A stretch of DNA of 49,560 nt. Source: Streptomyces sp. CB01580. Lineage in GTDB: Bacteria; Actinomycetota; Actinomycetes; Streptomycetales; Streptomycetaceae. The stretch spans positions 1 through 49,560 of the forward strand of contig NZ_LIXJ01000043.1 of the NCBI RefSeq assembly GCF_001905795.1, given 5' to 3'. This document shows, piece by piece, positions 1 through 8,010 of this stretch. The number at the start of each line of letters is the position of its first letter. Position 1 is the first letter of the stretch. The notes beneath the pieces were generated by a model that saw only the letters and a program-made list of their open reading frames with translations, made no database searches and was not told the origin of the DNA. The translations under genes were made by a program, and so were the position numbers.

Positions 1-21
1 GGTCACAACTCCGTACAGGCC

Positions 22-257
22 CTAGTGCCGCTCCCGGCAACGTTTGCCCCGTCGCACCGCCCGGCACGCACTCCCCCAAGGCCTTAAGGGCCAGGGGGGA
101 CCCCCTTCGGCGTTGGCCGAAAGCCCACGTAGCCCTTCCCCAAGCTCTCGACTTCGTTCGAGCAGGGGAGACCCCATCCGAGGGCTTTCGGCCGCCTTGC
201 GATCGCACGCACCGGACGCCGCTCCTTCCGGGCAAACCTTGCCGGTCACGGCACTAG
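22..257. mobile_element. MITE-like element with imperfect terminal inverted repeats
   Basis: Both ends begin with CTAG (22-25 and 254-257). Read inward, the ends match over about 30 bases with 25 identities: TGCCG, then CCGGCAA, then GTTTGCCC on each side. The 236-bp body has no credible ORF. It contains two hairpins, one around 72-97 (C-rich arm, AAGGCCTTAAGG core, G-rich arm) and one at 138-168. CTAG at both borders is compatible with TA target duplication as in IS630/Tc1-type elements. That assignment is inference, since no transposase is present in the window. Bases 134-257 recur in inverse orientation at 49437-49560. Confidence 0.7.
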
Positions 258-352
258 TACCGGCGCACACGCCCGCTGCGGGGCCCACTCCTCGTACCCG
301 GCGCACACACCCGGTGCGGGGCACTCCCCCGTACACGGCGCACCCCGCGGTC
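257..352. repeat. 37-bp tandem repeats beside the MITE
   Basis: Units start at 257, 294 and 331, each with GTAC followed by CGGCGCAC. The first two are full 37-bp units with only a few differences. The third is good for about its first 14 bases and then decays. There are no unique spacers, so this is a small tandem array and not a CRISPR. No gene is seen between here and 469. Confidence 0.65.
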
Positions 353-468
353 CGCGGTGCCACCCGGAGGATGCGTCAACGGACGGAGCCCGGACACACG
401 ATCCGGTCACGGCATTAGGCTCGGTTGCCGGAGCCGAACGAGAAGACCCGGGAACGAGGAGGTGCCAC

Positions 469-1260
469 GTGCCGGTGGAAGTCACCTGGTGGGGCCATGC
501 CACCTGCACGATCGAGGATTCCGGGGTGCGCGTGCTCACCGATCCGCTGTTCGCACGACGCCTGGCCCATCTGCGTCGGCGTCGCGGCGAGCTGCCCGGC
601 CCGGAGGCCGCGGTCGCCGATGTCGTGCTCGTCTCGCACCTCCACTCCGACCACCTCCACCTGCCGTCGCTGGCCCGGCTCGCGGCGGGCAGCCGACTGG
701 TGGTGCCGGTGGGCGCGCTGCGCACCGTGCCGGGGCTGCGCCGGCTGAGCTCCGCGCGCTCGCTGCGGGTCACCGAGGTGGCCCCCGGCGACGAGGTCCG
801 GTTCGGCGGGACGGACGGGGTGCGCGTCCGCGTGGTTCCCTCGCTGCACGACGGCAGGCGCCTGCCCATGGGGCCGCACCGCTCCCCCGCGCTCGGCTAT
901 GTGATCGAGGGCGAGGCCCGGACGTACTTCGCGGGCGACACCGGCCTCTTCGACGACATGGCCCGGGTCGTCGGGCCGGTGGACGTGGCACTGCTGCCGG
1001 TGGGCGGCTGGGGCCCGTACCTGGGCCGCGGCCATCTGGACGCGGGGCGGGCGGCGCAGGCGCTGGCCCGGCTGACGCCCCGGGCCGCCGTGCCGGTGCA
1101 CTACGGCACGTACTGGCCGATCGGGCTGGACGGCGTCCGGCCGCACGAGTTCCACTCGCCAGGCGACGAGTTCGTCCGCAAGGCGGCGGTGCTGGCACCG
1201 GGGGTAGCCACGCACCGGCTCTCCCACGGCGAGCGGCTGCGGCCGGGGGCCGCCAGGTGA
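469..1260 (+). CDS. MBL-fold metallo-hydrolase (UlaG-like)
   Basis: A 263-residue metallo-beta-lactamase-fold hydrolase. The metal-binding H-x-H-x-D-H motif is visible as SHLHSDHLH around residue 57. Other landmarks are the WWGHATCTIE opening typical of UlaG/lactonase-like members, a GDTG metal ligand region near 160 and a late VHYGTYWP histidine. The GTG start at 469 is preceded by a GAGGAGG-type ribosome site at 456-462. The substrate cannot be told; related proteins hydrolyse lactones or phosphodiesters. Its stop overlaps the GTG start of the following DedA gene, so the two are translationally coupled. Confidence 0.88.
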   Translation: MPVEVTWWGHATCTIEDSGVRVLTDPLFARRLAHLRRRRGELPGPEAAVADVVLVSHLHSDHLHLPSLARLAAGSRLVVPVGALRTVPGLRRLSSARSLRVTEVAPGDEVRFGGTDGVRVRVVPSLHDGRRLPMGPHRSPALGYVIEGEARTYFAGDTGLFDDMARVVGPVDVALLPVGGWGPYLGRGHLDAGRAAQALARLTPRAAVPVHYGTYWPIGLDGVRPHEFHSPGDEFVRKAAVLAPGVATHRLSHGERLRPGAAR

Positions 1261-1877
1261 TCCAGGAGGTCGTGCGGCAGCTCCCCCCGGAGTCGACGCA
1301 GCAGGCGGTGGGCTACCCGTCCCTGTTCCTGCTGGTGACCCTGGGCTCGTTGGTGCCGGTGGTTCCGACGGGCGCGTTGGTCAGCTCGGCGGCGGTGGTG
1401 GCACTGCATCAGTCGTCGCCGTTCGCGCTGCTGGTGGTGTTCGCGGTGGCGGCGACGGCGGCGTTCGTCGGCGACATCTGTCTGTACTGGCTCGGCCGGC
1501 GCGGGGTGCGGTCGAGGAACGGTTCGAAGTGGCTCCGGACCATCAGCGACCAGGCCGCTCCGGAACGGCTGGAGCAGGCACGGCGGAAGCTGGACGAGCA
1601 CGGGGCGATGGTGCTCGTGCTGTCGCGGCTGATACCGGCGGGGCGGATTCCCGTGATGCTGGCCTGCCTGCTGAGCCGGATGCCGTTGCACCGCTTCGCG
1701 CGCGGGGACGTGCCGGCCTGTATGGCGTGGGCCGCGACGTACCAGTTGCTCGGTGTGCTGGGCGGCTCGCTGTTCCCCGAACCGTGGCAGGGGGTGGTCG
1801 CGGCGGTGGGTCTGACGCTGCTGGTCAGCGGCGGCCCGGCGGCGTGGCGCCGAATACGGTCCCGATCCGGCCACTGA
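1257..1877 (+). CDS. DedA-family membrane protein
   Basis: A 206-residue integral membrane protein of the DedA/SNARE-associated family. It has hydrophobic segments near 20-45, 55-80, 145-165 and 175-195. The family features are a cytoplasmic amphipathic stretch and the conserved F/LSRLIPAGR motif near residue 124. DedA proteins act in membrane lipid homeostasis or flipping, and no specific substrate can be deduced here. The GTG start shares GTGA with the stop of the upstream MBL gene. The last seven residues (RSRSGH and stop) lie inside the first unit of a 24-bp tandem repeat, so the C-terminus may have been altered by repeat expansion. Confidence 0.85.
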   Translation: MIQEVVRQLPPESTQQAVGYPSLFLLVTLGSLVPVVPTGALVSSAAVVALHQSSPFALLVVFAVAATAAFVGDICLYWLGRRGVRSRNGSKWLRTISDQAAPERLEQARRKLDEHGAMVLVLSRLIPAGRIPVMLACLLSRMPLHRFARGDVPACMAWAATYQLLGVLGGSLFPEPWQGVVAAVGLTLLVSGGPAAWRRIRSRSGH

Positions 1878-1923
1878 ACACAGTCCCGGTTCGGCCACTG
1901 AACACGGTCCCGATCCGGCCACT
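1852..1923. repeat. Three 24-bp tandem repeats spanning the dedA stop codon
   Basis: Units are at 1852-1875, 1876-1899 and 1900-1923, each following the pattern GAAYACRGTCCCG then RTYCGGCCACT. Degenerate relatives (CCCGGTTCGGGCACT and similar) continue to about 2000. The TGA of the DedA gene (1875-1877) is at the first unit junction. The 163-bp gap to 2041 holds no gene. Confidence 0.8.
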
Positions 1924-2040
1924 GCACGGGCGCTGACCGGAGCCCGGTTCGGGCACTGGACAGGGCCGGTCCGGGCTCGGGAAGGAGCCGGTCCGGGCAG
2001 TGACGCCGCTGAACGGGTGTGGGGGCGCCGTCCGGTTCCG

Positions 2041-3453
2041 TCAGCGAAGGTCCGCGAGGGCGGCTTCGAAGCGCCCGAGGGCCCCGGCCACATGCGGTAG
2101 TTCCAGGGGTCGTTCGGCGGCGAGGGACTCAAACTGCTGTTCGGGGGTCGTGCCGACCAGCGCTCCGGTGCCCAGTCGTACGCGCAGGGCCGCCAGATCG
2201 TCGCCGAACCGGTGGCCGCCGGGCGTCGGTGTCCCGAGACGCTCCGTCAGATACTCCTCCAGCTCCAGGGAATCCGTCACCCCCCGGTCGGCCAGCCCGG
2301 ACCTGAGCGGCCCCAGATCGGCGTAGAGGTGGCGTCCCGCCTGAGGGGGCCTGGCGAGCGCGCCCGACGCGAGGACCGCGCGATGGGCCGCCCCCGCGAC
2401 CCGCGCATGCAGCGTCGCGGACCTGCGTACCCGGTCGGCGACGGCGTCCGGCCCCAGCAGCGCGTGGGCGGCGGCAGCGGCCACGGGGACGGCGACGAGC
2501 GCGCCCAGCGCGGTGAGGACGTCGAGCGTACGGGCATGGTGCACCGCCCCCCGTCCGGTGTCCGGGAACCGGGCGATAGCGACCGGCCAGGCCGAGGGGG
2601 TCAGCGCCCCGGCGAGATCGCAGAGGACCGTGACGTCGTCCGGGCACATCTCCGCCGGACTGAGCAGGACCGTGTCGTGCGGCCGGTGCAGGGTGTCGCG
2701 CCAGGTCTCGTCGCTGACGACGTGCAGCCCTTCGGCGACCGCCGCCTCGCACGCCTCGCGCACGAGTTCCGGCGGGGCCACGGTCGCGGTCGGATCGTCG
2801 ACGACGGAGATCAGCAGCAGCCGGGGTCTGCCGCCCTCCGCGCGCACCCTGCGGATGGTCTCCAGCAGCGCGTACGGATCGGGCACGCCGCCGCACTCGG
2901 CCGGTGTCGGCACCTGGTAGGCGGGGCTGCCCAGCAACCGGGCCTGCGGGATCCAGGTGGCGGTGCAGGGACGCGGCAGCAGGACGTCGCCGCCGTGCGC
3001 GGCGATCAGCGCGAGCAGCAGCGGCGAGGCGCCCGGCGCGGCGGCGATGTGCTCCGGGCCGCCGTGCAGACCGCGTCGGGCCCAGTAGGCGGTGGCGGCG
3101 CGGCGCAGGACATCGCCCCCACCGGTCGGTTCGGGCGCGCCGCGGCCGGCCGCGGCGGCGAGCACCTCGGCCAGTTCGGGCAGCACGGGCAGTCCGGGGT
3201 CGGGGGCGGGCGGCCCGTAGCGGACGGGACCGTGGTCCCCCCGGACGGAACGGGTACCACCCCCGCGCCCCGCCGGTCCGCCCCGGTCGTCCCTCACCGT
3301 ACGCTCCATGTCGTCGGCGCGCTCCGCCTCCTCGGTGCACTCCGCTTCGCCGATGTGCTTCTCGTCCTCGGCGATGTGCTTCTCGTCCTCGGCGCGCTCC
3401 GTGTGCTCCATGTCCTCGGTGTGCTCGGTGTGCTCGGTCCGCTCCCGCGCCAT
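2041..3453 (-). CDS. Aminotransferase class I/II-fold protein lacking the PLP lysine
   Basis: A 470-residue protein. Residues from about 78 to the end follow the fold-type I aminotransferase pattern: APGASPLLLALIAAHGGD, the SDETW region at 247-251 (PLP-ring Asp), and a late RVRLG arginine region. At the position of the Schiff-base lysine (normally S-x-S-K) the sequence reads CDLAGAL, giving Gly282. The Asn of the usual NP-x-G loop reads DDPTA (219-223). Normal transamination chemistry is therefore doubtful. Residues 5-50 are a Glu/His/Thr-rich low-complexity tail containing two AEDEKHI copies. ATG at 3453 has AAGGAGG upstream; an internal ATG at residue 49 would skip the tail. It sits downstream of the SMP-30 gene on the same strand, 188 bp away. 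Confidence 0.75.
   Translation of the reverse strand: MARERTEHTEHTEDMEHTERAEDEKHIAEDEKHIGEAECTEEAERADDMERTVRDDRGGPAGRGGGTRSVRGDHGPVRYGPPAPDPGLPVLPELAEVLAAAAGRGAPEPTGGGDVLRRAATAYWARRGLHGGPEHIAAAPGASPLLLALIAAHGGDVLLPRPCTATWIPQARLLGSPAYQVPTPAECGGVPDPYALLETIRRVRAEGGRPRLLLISVVDDPTATVAPPELVREACEAAVAEGLHVVSDETWRDTLHRPHDTVLLSPAEMCPDDVTVLCDLAGALTPSAWPVAIARFPDTGRGAVHHARTLDVLTALGALVAVPVAAAAAHALLGPDAVADRVRRSATLHARVAGAAHRAVLASGALARPPQAGRHLYADLGPLRSGLADRGVTDSLELEEYLTERLGTPTPGGHRFGDDLAALRVRLGTGALVGTTPEQQFESLAAERPLELPHVAGALGRFEAALADLR
3352..3393. repeat. 21-bp tandem duplication in the aminotransferase-like gene
   Basis: Two identical 21-bp units, 3352-3372 and 3373-3393, encode the duplicated AEDEKHI heptapeptide on the minus strand. 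A 9-bp repeat (GTGTGCTCG type, about 3417-3438) encodes the neighbouring EHTEHTE run. The whole 3300-3450 stretch looks slippage-prone. Confidence 0.85.
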
Positions 3454-3641
3454 CCGGGCCTCCTTCGCCGCCGCCCGTCGCCGTGCCCGCCGTATGTCAC
3501 GCCCAGGGCCTTTATACGAGGGTTCGCCGGGACCCGCCCGCCCAGCGGGGTCCGTCGGCCGGAGGCCGAGGTCCCGGCGCGGTTCGGCCGGACCCGGGGC
3601 CGGCCACCCTTCCGCGGCGCGGGCTCGTGCCCGGACGGCGG

Positions 3642-4493
3642 TCAGCCTGCGAAGGGCGTCCCCGGCATGCCCTGCCCCGCGTCCGGCAGCACCAGCAGCG
3701 AGCCGGACAGCGGATGCGGGACGTCCAGTCCGACGCGCGCCGAGGAGATGTAGAGGTCGCGCAGGTCCGTACCGCCGAAGGCACAGGCGGTCGGACGCCT
3801 CACGGGCAGCTCGACGATCCGGTCCAGCGAACCGTCGGGCGTGTAGCGGCGCACCGCCGCGCCGTCCCACAGAGCGACCCAGACGGCGCCGTCCGCGTCG
3901 ACGGTCAGCCCGTCGGGGAAGCCCGCGCCCTCCTCGATCGTGGCGAACGGACGCCGGTTCACGGCGTTCTCGCCGTCGAAGTCGAAGACGTCGACACGGC
4001 GGGTGGGCGTGTCGACGTAATACATCAGCCGCTCGTCGGGGCTCCAGCCGATGCCGTTGCTGCACGCCACCACGGGCAGTACCGGGGTGACCCCGCCGTC
4101 GGGCGCGACGCGGGCGAGACTGCCACCGACCTCGGTCTCGTCGTAGCGCATGGTGCCCGCCCACAGCGCCCCGTCGGGCGCGACCGCCGCGTCGTTGCCC
4201 CGGCGCCCGGGCTCGGGGTCGTGGGCCAGCCAACGGAACGCGCCGTCCGGGTCGTACAGACCGATGCCGTCGCGCAGGTTGACCACGAGCCCCCCGCCCG
4301 CGCGCGGTTTGGCCGCGCCGACGTGCTGTTCGGTGGTCCGCACCGTGCGGTGGCCGGTCACCGGGTCGTAGGTGTGTACGCGGGCGGCGAGGATGTCGAC
4401 CCAGATGAGCCGGCCGGCGGCCGGGTCCCAGGTCGGGCCCTCGCCCAGCTCGGCGTTCTCGGATACGGCCACGTCCAGGCGCGCGGAACTCAT
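3642..4493 (-). CDS. SMP-30/gluconolactonase/LRE family protein
   Basis: A 283-residue six-bladed beta-propeller of the SMP-30/regucalcin family, which hydrolyses sugar lactones using a divalent metal. The expected ligands are visible: the Glu of ELGEGPTWD (around residue 17), the Asn of ACSNGIGWSPD, and the Asp of GFPDGLTVDADG. ATG at 4493 is chosen because AAGGGG lies just upstream. That Shine-Dalgarno is itself duplicated by a 16-bp tandem repeat. It is probably followed in the same transcript by the aminotransferase-like gene. The exact lactone is unknown. Confidence 0.88.
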   Translation of the reverse strand: MSSARLDVAVSENAELGEGPTWDPAAGRLIWVDILAARVHTYDPVTGHRTVRTTEQHVGAAKPRAGGGLVVNLRDGIGLYDPDGAFRWLAHDPEPGRRGNDAAVAPDGALWAGTMRYDETEVGGSLARVAPDGGVTPVLPVVACSNGIGWSPDERLMYYVDTPTRRVDVFDFDGENAVNRRPFATIEEGAGFPDGLTVDADGAVWVALWDGAAVRRYTPDGSLDRIVELPVRRPTACAFGGTDLRDLYISSARVGLDVPHPLSGSLLVLPDAGQGMPGTPFAG

Positions 4494-4525
4494 GTCTGCC
4501 CCTTGTGGAGTCTGCCCCTTGTGGG
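4494..4525. repeat. 16-bp tandem duplication carrying the ribosome site of the SMP-30 gene
   Basis: GTCTGCCCCTTGTGGR occurs at 4494-4509 and again at 4510-4525. Read on the minus strand each copy contains CAAGGGGC, so two Shine-Dalgarno sequences lie in tandem ahead of ATG 4493. Confidence 0.8.
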
Positions 4526-4813
4526 GTCCGACCGCGCCGCAGTCCCGAGGCGTCCGGGGCCGGGGCTCGTCGGCCCCGCGCCCGGTCCGGCGGATCGCGG
4601 CTGCGGTCACGGAGAGTCCGGCCACGGGCCGGAATCACGACCACAGGGTAAGGGCCGCGGCCCGCACCCCGCACACGTGGCGCCGACGGCGTACACCCGA
4701 ACGGCACACATGCGCGGCCGTGCGGGCGGACGGCGGAACGTGTCGGACACGGCCCGGTGGTTCCGCGCGGTCGGGCGAGGTGTCACGCGGCCGATCGGGG
4801 TATCCGCAGTCCC
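4526..4813. other. Divergent intergenic region
   Basis: This lies between the leftward SMP-30 gene and the rightward PAP2 fusion. It must hold both promoters, but I cannot point to a convincing -35/-10 pair. No gene is supported here. Confidence 0.4.
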
Positions 4814-6412
4814 ATGCACTCACCGCGTACGCCGTTCGGCGTTTCTCCGTCCGTCGCACCGCGTGCCTGGCTCCGCCACGGCGATCTCGCCGTGTTCAGG
4901 AGCCTGGCGCACCGGACCTGGCCGGGTGCCGAACCGGTGCTGCCCCGGCTGAGCCGCTGCGCCGACCACGGACTCCTCTGGTTCGGTGTCGCGGCGGGCC
5001 TGGCCGCGCTGGGCGGCGGTGCCCGGGCGCGGCGGGCCGCGCTGCGCGGGATCGCCTCGCTGGCGGTGGCGTCCGCCGTGACCAACACACTCGGCAAGCG
5101 GGCCGTGCGCCGGGAGCGTCCGCTGCTGGACGCCGTTCCGGTGGTGCGACAGCTCGGGCGTCAGCCGTTCACCACGTCCTTCCCCTCCGGGCACTCGGCG
5201 TCGGCGGCGGCCTTCGCCACGGGCGTGGCCCTGGAATCGCCGGGGTGGGGCGTGGCCGTGGCGCCGCTCGCGCTCTGCGTCGCCGCCTCGCGCGTCTACA
5301 CCGGGGTCCACTACCCGAGTGATGTGCTGGCCGGTGCGGCGATCGGGGTGGGGGCGGCGCTGGCGCTGCGCGGGGTCGTTCCGACGCGCGCGCGGTTCCC
5401 GGCACCGAGCCGCACGCCCGGTCGCGCCCCCGCGCTGCCGGACGGCCGGGGCCTGGTCGTCGTGGTCAACGAGCGGTCAGGAACCGCGGCGACGACGGCA
5501 TCACTGGTGCGCGCCGCACTGCCCGATGCCGAGGTGGCGGGATGCGCGCCCGACGACCTCCGCGCCGAACTGGAGAGGGCGGCCGGACGGGGCAGGGCGC
5601 TCGGAGTCTGCGGCGGGGACGGCACGGTCAACGCGGCGGCCGCCGTGGCCCGCGCGCACGGGGTGCCGCTGGCGGTGTTCCCCGGGGGGAGACTGAACCA
5701 CTTCGCCCACGACCTGGGCATCGAGACCGTGGACGATGTCCGTGCCGCCCTGACCACGGGTGACACGGTACTGGTCGACATCGGCCGCTTCCGACCGGGG
5801 CCGAACGGCCCGCAAGGCCCGAGCGGACCGGCCGCACCGGGCGAGCCGCCTGTACCGGGCGGACCGAGCGGATCGGACGAACCACTCGCGCCGGGCGCAC
5901 CCGTCGACACATACGGATACTTCCTCAACGCCTTCAGCCTCGGCGTCTATCCGGAGCTGGTGCGGACCCGCGAGTACTGGGCTCCCCGGATCGGCGCCTG
6001 GCCGGCGGGTCTGCTCGCGGCGTGGCGGGCGTTGCGCGGTGACCGTCCGCTGGAGGCGGAGGTGGACGGGAGGCGGCGCCCGTTGTGGCTGCTGTTCGTG
6101 GGCAACGGTCTGTTCCAGCGGGTCGGCCCGGCGCCGGGCCGTCGTCACGGTCTCGCGGACGGTCTGCTGGACGTACGGATGGTGCACGCGGGACGCGCCC
6201 CCGGCCTGCGCCTGCTCGCGGCGGCCGTCGCCGGGCCGCTCACCCGTTCGCCCGTCCACGCGGCACGGCGGCGCCGGAAAGTACGGGTCTCGGGCCTGGC
6301 TCCCGGCACGCCCTACGCATACGACGGCGAAGTCGGTTATGCACGAGGCGAGTTGACGATCGACAAGCTGCCCGAGGCACTGACGGTGTACTGCCCGGTG
6401 CCGCAGCGATGA
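4814..6412 (+). CDS. Fused PAP2 phosphatase / diacylglycerol (lipid) kinase
   Basis: A 532-residue two-domain protein. Residues about 50-185 are a membrane PAP2 phosphatase with K95-x6-RP, PSGH (124-127) and SR-x5-H-x3-D (159-170). Residues about 205-530 are a DAGK/YegS-like lipid kinase domain with GGDGTVN (267-273). The usual PGGTLNHF reads PGGRLNHF (290-297). Residues about 328-363 are a Gly/Pro-rich collagen-like insert (GPNGPQGPSGP and following) interrupting the kinase domain. Such fusions probably process phosphatidic acid/diacylglycerol or prenyl phosphates at the membrane. ATG 4814 is preferred; an upstream GTG at 4757 would add unsupported residues. Confidence 0.85.
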   Translation: MHSPRTPFGVSPSVAPRAWLRHGDLAVFRSLAHRTWPGAEPVLPRLSRCADHGLLWFGVAAGLAALGGGARARRAALRGIASLAVASAVTNTLGKRAVRRERPLLDAVPVVRQLGRQPFTTSFPSGHSASAAAFATGVALESPGWGVAVAPLALCVAASRVYTGVHYPSDVLAGAAIGVGAALALRGVVPTRARFPAPSRTPGRAPALPDGRGLVVVVNERSGTAATTASLVRAALPDAEVAGCAPDDLRAELERAAGRGRALGVCGGDGTVNAAAAVARAHGVPLAVFPGGRLNHFAHDLGIETVDDVRAALTTGDTVLVDIGRFRPGPNGPQGPSGPAAPGEPPVPGGPSGSDEPLAPGAPVDTYGYFLNAFSLGVYPELVRTREYWAPRIGAWPAGLLAAWRALRGDRPLEAEVDGRRRPLWLLFVGNGLFQRVGPAPGRRHGLADGLLDVRMVHAGRAPGLRLLAAAVAGPLTRSPVHAARRRRKVRVSGLAPGTPYAYDGEVGYARGELTIDKLPEALTVYCPVPQR

Positions 6413-6611
6413 AGCATCCGCGACCGGGCCTTCGAACAGTGGGGCAGCCCACGGCAACACCCCCTCTGCTCATATAGCAAGACACCCATCTCATAATGCG
6501 ATCCAGGCGCGTACGGTGTCATCACGGGGGTATCGCCGCCGACCGCTCCACGCGCGGCCCGCTCCCGGGCACCGCGCTTCGCACTTCGCGCCCCGAGGAA
6601 GGAACCACGCC
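6413..6611 (+). promoter_or_regulatory. Upstream region of the methyltransferase gene
   Basis: This 199-bp gap has a locally AT-richer stretch at 6470-6500 with CATAAT at 6492-6497, a plausible -10 hexamer. No matching -35 sits at 17 bp, so the promoter call is weak. Confidence 0.3.
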
Positions 6612-7421
6612 ATGGAGAAGCGGTCCGCCGTCTACACGCACGGCCACCACGAATCCGTCCTGCGCTCGCACCGTTGGCGTACGGCCGCGAATTCCGCGGC
6701 GTACCTCGTCGGCGAACTCCGCCCCGGCATGACCGTGCTGGACGTCGGCTGCGGGCCCGGCACCATCACCGCCGATCTCGCCGCGCTGGTCGCTCCCGGC
6801 CGGGTGACCGCGGTCGACACCAGTCGGGAGGTCCTGGACCGGGCTGCCGAGGTCGCGGCCGAACGCGGCCTGGACGGGATCGATTTCGCGACCGCCGATG
6901 TGCACGCACTGGACTTCCCCGACGACTCCTTCGACATCGTCCACGCCCACCAGGTGCTCCAGCACGTGACCGACCCGGTGCGGGCCCTGCGCGAGATGCG
7001 ACGGGTCTGTCGGCCCGGGGGCATCGTCGCGGCCCGCGACAGCGACTACGCGGCGATGACCTGGTATCCCGAGGCCCCCGGTATGGACGCCTGGCAGGAG
7101 CTGTACGGCCGGGTCGCCCGCGCCAACGGCGGGGAGCCGGACGCGGGCCGCCGACTGCTCTCCTGGGCCCGGAAGGCCGGTTTCACCGATATCGTTCCGA
7201 CCGCCGCCGCCTGGTGCTTCGCCACCCCGGAGAGCCGCGCGTGGTGGAGCGGCCTGTGGGCGGAGCGCACGATCGGCTCGGCCTACGCGGAATCGGCCGT
7301 GGCGGGCGGTCACGCCGACGCCGGGGAACTGGCCGCCATCTCCTCGGCCTGGCGGGCGTGGGGAGAACGGGACGACGCCTGGTTCATGGTCCCGCACGGC
7401 GAGATCCTCTGCCGGGTCTGA
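6612..7421 (+). CDS. SAM-dependent class I methyltransferase (UbiE-like)
   Basis: A 269-residue Rossmann-fold methyltransferase. Motif I is VLDVGCGPGTITADLA at about residues 41-56, followed by the acidic AVDTS. Post-I and motif II are seen as FDIVHAHQVLQHVTDP, and CRPGGIVAARD marks motif III. The C-terminal third, with several Trp residues, is a substrate cap. ATG 6612 has GAGGAAGGA 6-15 bases upstream. The substrate is not deducible. The closest general class is the UbiE/Coq5-like small-molecule methyltransferases. The VOC protein follows 24 bp later and may be cotranscribed. Confidence 0.88.
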   Translation: MEKRSAVYTHGHHESVLRSHRWRTAANSAAYLVGELRPGMTVLDVGCGPGTITADLAALVAPGRVTAVDTSREVLDRAAEVAAERGLDGIDFATADVHALDFPDDSFDIVHAHQVLQHVTDPVRALREMRRVCRPGGIVAARDSDYAAMTWYPEAPGMDAWQELYGRVARANGGEPDAGRRLLSWARKAGFTDIVPTAAAWCFATPESRAWWSGLWAERTIGSAYAESAVAGGHADAGELAAISSAWRAWGERDDAWFMVPHGEILCRV

Positions 7422-7445
7422 TATCCGCCAACTACCCTGTCCCGC

Positions 7446-7799
7446 ATGGATATTCTGGGAACCACGCTGCGTATCTGCGTCGACGACCTGGAGGCCGCGG
7501 TGGCCTTCTACGAGGACCTCACGGACAGTTCCGCGCTGCGCTTCGAGCGCGGCGGGGTGTCGGTCGCCGCGATCAGCTGCTTCCTGCTGATGAGCGGACC
7601 CGAGTCGGAACTGGAGATCCTGCGCAAGGTCACGGCGACGATCGCGGTCAAGGATGTCGACGCGGCCCATGCCTCCCTCACCCGGGTCGGTGCCCGGATC
7701 ATCGCGGGTCCGGTGCCCACACCGGTGGGCCGCAACCTGATCGCCGTGCATCCGGACGGCTCCGTCTTCGAGTACGTCGACCGGCACGTGGGCGACTGA
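7446..7799 (+). CDS. VOC family (glyoxalase/bleomycin-resistance fold) protein
   Basis: A 117-residue single-module vicinal-oxygen-chelate protein. It has the N-terminal beta-alpha-beta pattern (LRICVDDLEAAVAFYEDLTDS), a second half around KDVDAAHASLTRVGARI, and the terminal HPDGSVFEYVDRH. Members bind metals or small hydrophobic ligands, acting as lyases, dioxygenases or drug-binding resistance proteins. Nothing here fixes the ligand. It lies directly downstream of the methyltransferase. Confidence 0.8.
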   Translation: MDILGTTLRICVDDLEAAVAFYEDLTDSSALRFERGGVSVAAISCFLLMSGPESELEILRKVTATIAVKDVDAAHASLTRVGARIIAGPVPTPVGRNLIAVHPDGSVFEYVDRHVGD

Positions 7800-7920
7800 G
7801 CGGCGCTCGCCCTGCGTCACGACCGCCGGACCGGACACCGCCGAGCCGGAAGCCACCGGGTCCGCGCCCGTCCCGAGGGCTCGTACCCGGCGGTCCCTCA
7901 CCTCGATCCCTGGAACGCCC

Positions 7921-8010
7921 GATGTCCTGGCAGGCGCCACGTCCCGAGACACATCAGGTGCCGAGACGCCGCCACGTCCCCGGACGCCGTCACGTCCTGG
8001 GACGCATCCG
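7921..8010. repeat. Imperfect short direct repeats near the DUF5107 gene end
   Basis: CACGTCC-centred words (GCCACGTCCC, GTCACGTCCT) with GAGAC or GGGACG flanks recur several times between 7930 and 8005, covering the gap and the last codons of the DUF5107 gene. They are degenerate and have no coding support of their own. Confidence 0.45.

Noticed and set aside
257..352. CRISPR-like array
   Set aside because: The units are contiguous, without unique spacers, and decay after two copies.
2904..4952. A 682-codon rightward open frame, and similar long frames at 12665-14629, 14236-16434, 8320-10188 and 10639-12894
   Set aside because: They lie antisense to genes with clear domains and catalytic motifs. 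Their translations are low-complexity Arg/Gly/Ala/Pro-rich, as expected from high-GC DNA.
7921..8010. Small rightward gene ending after 8010
   Set aside because: The frame consists of the short repeats and runs into the antisense of the DUF5107 gene. It has no ribosome site or family resemblance.
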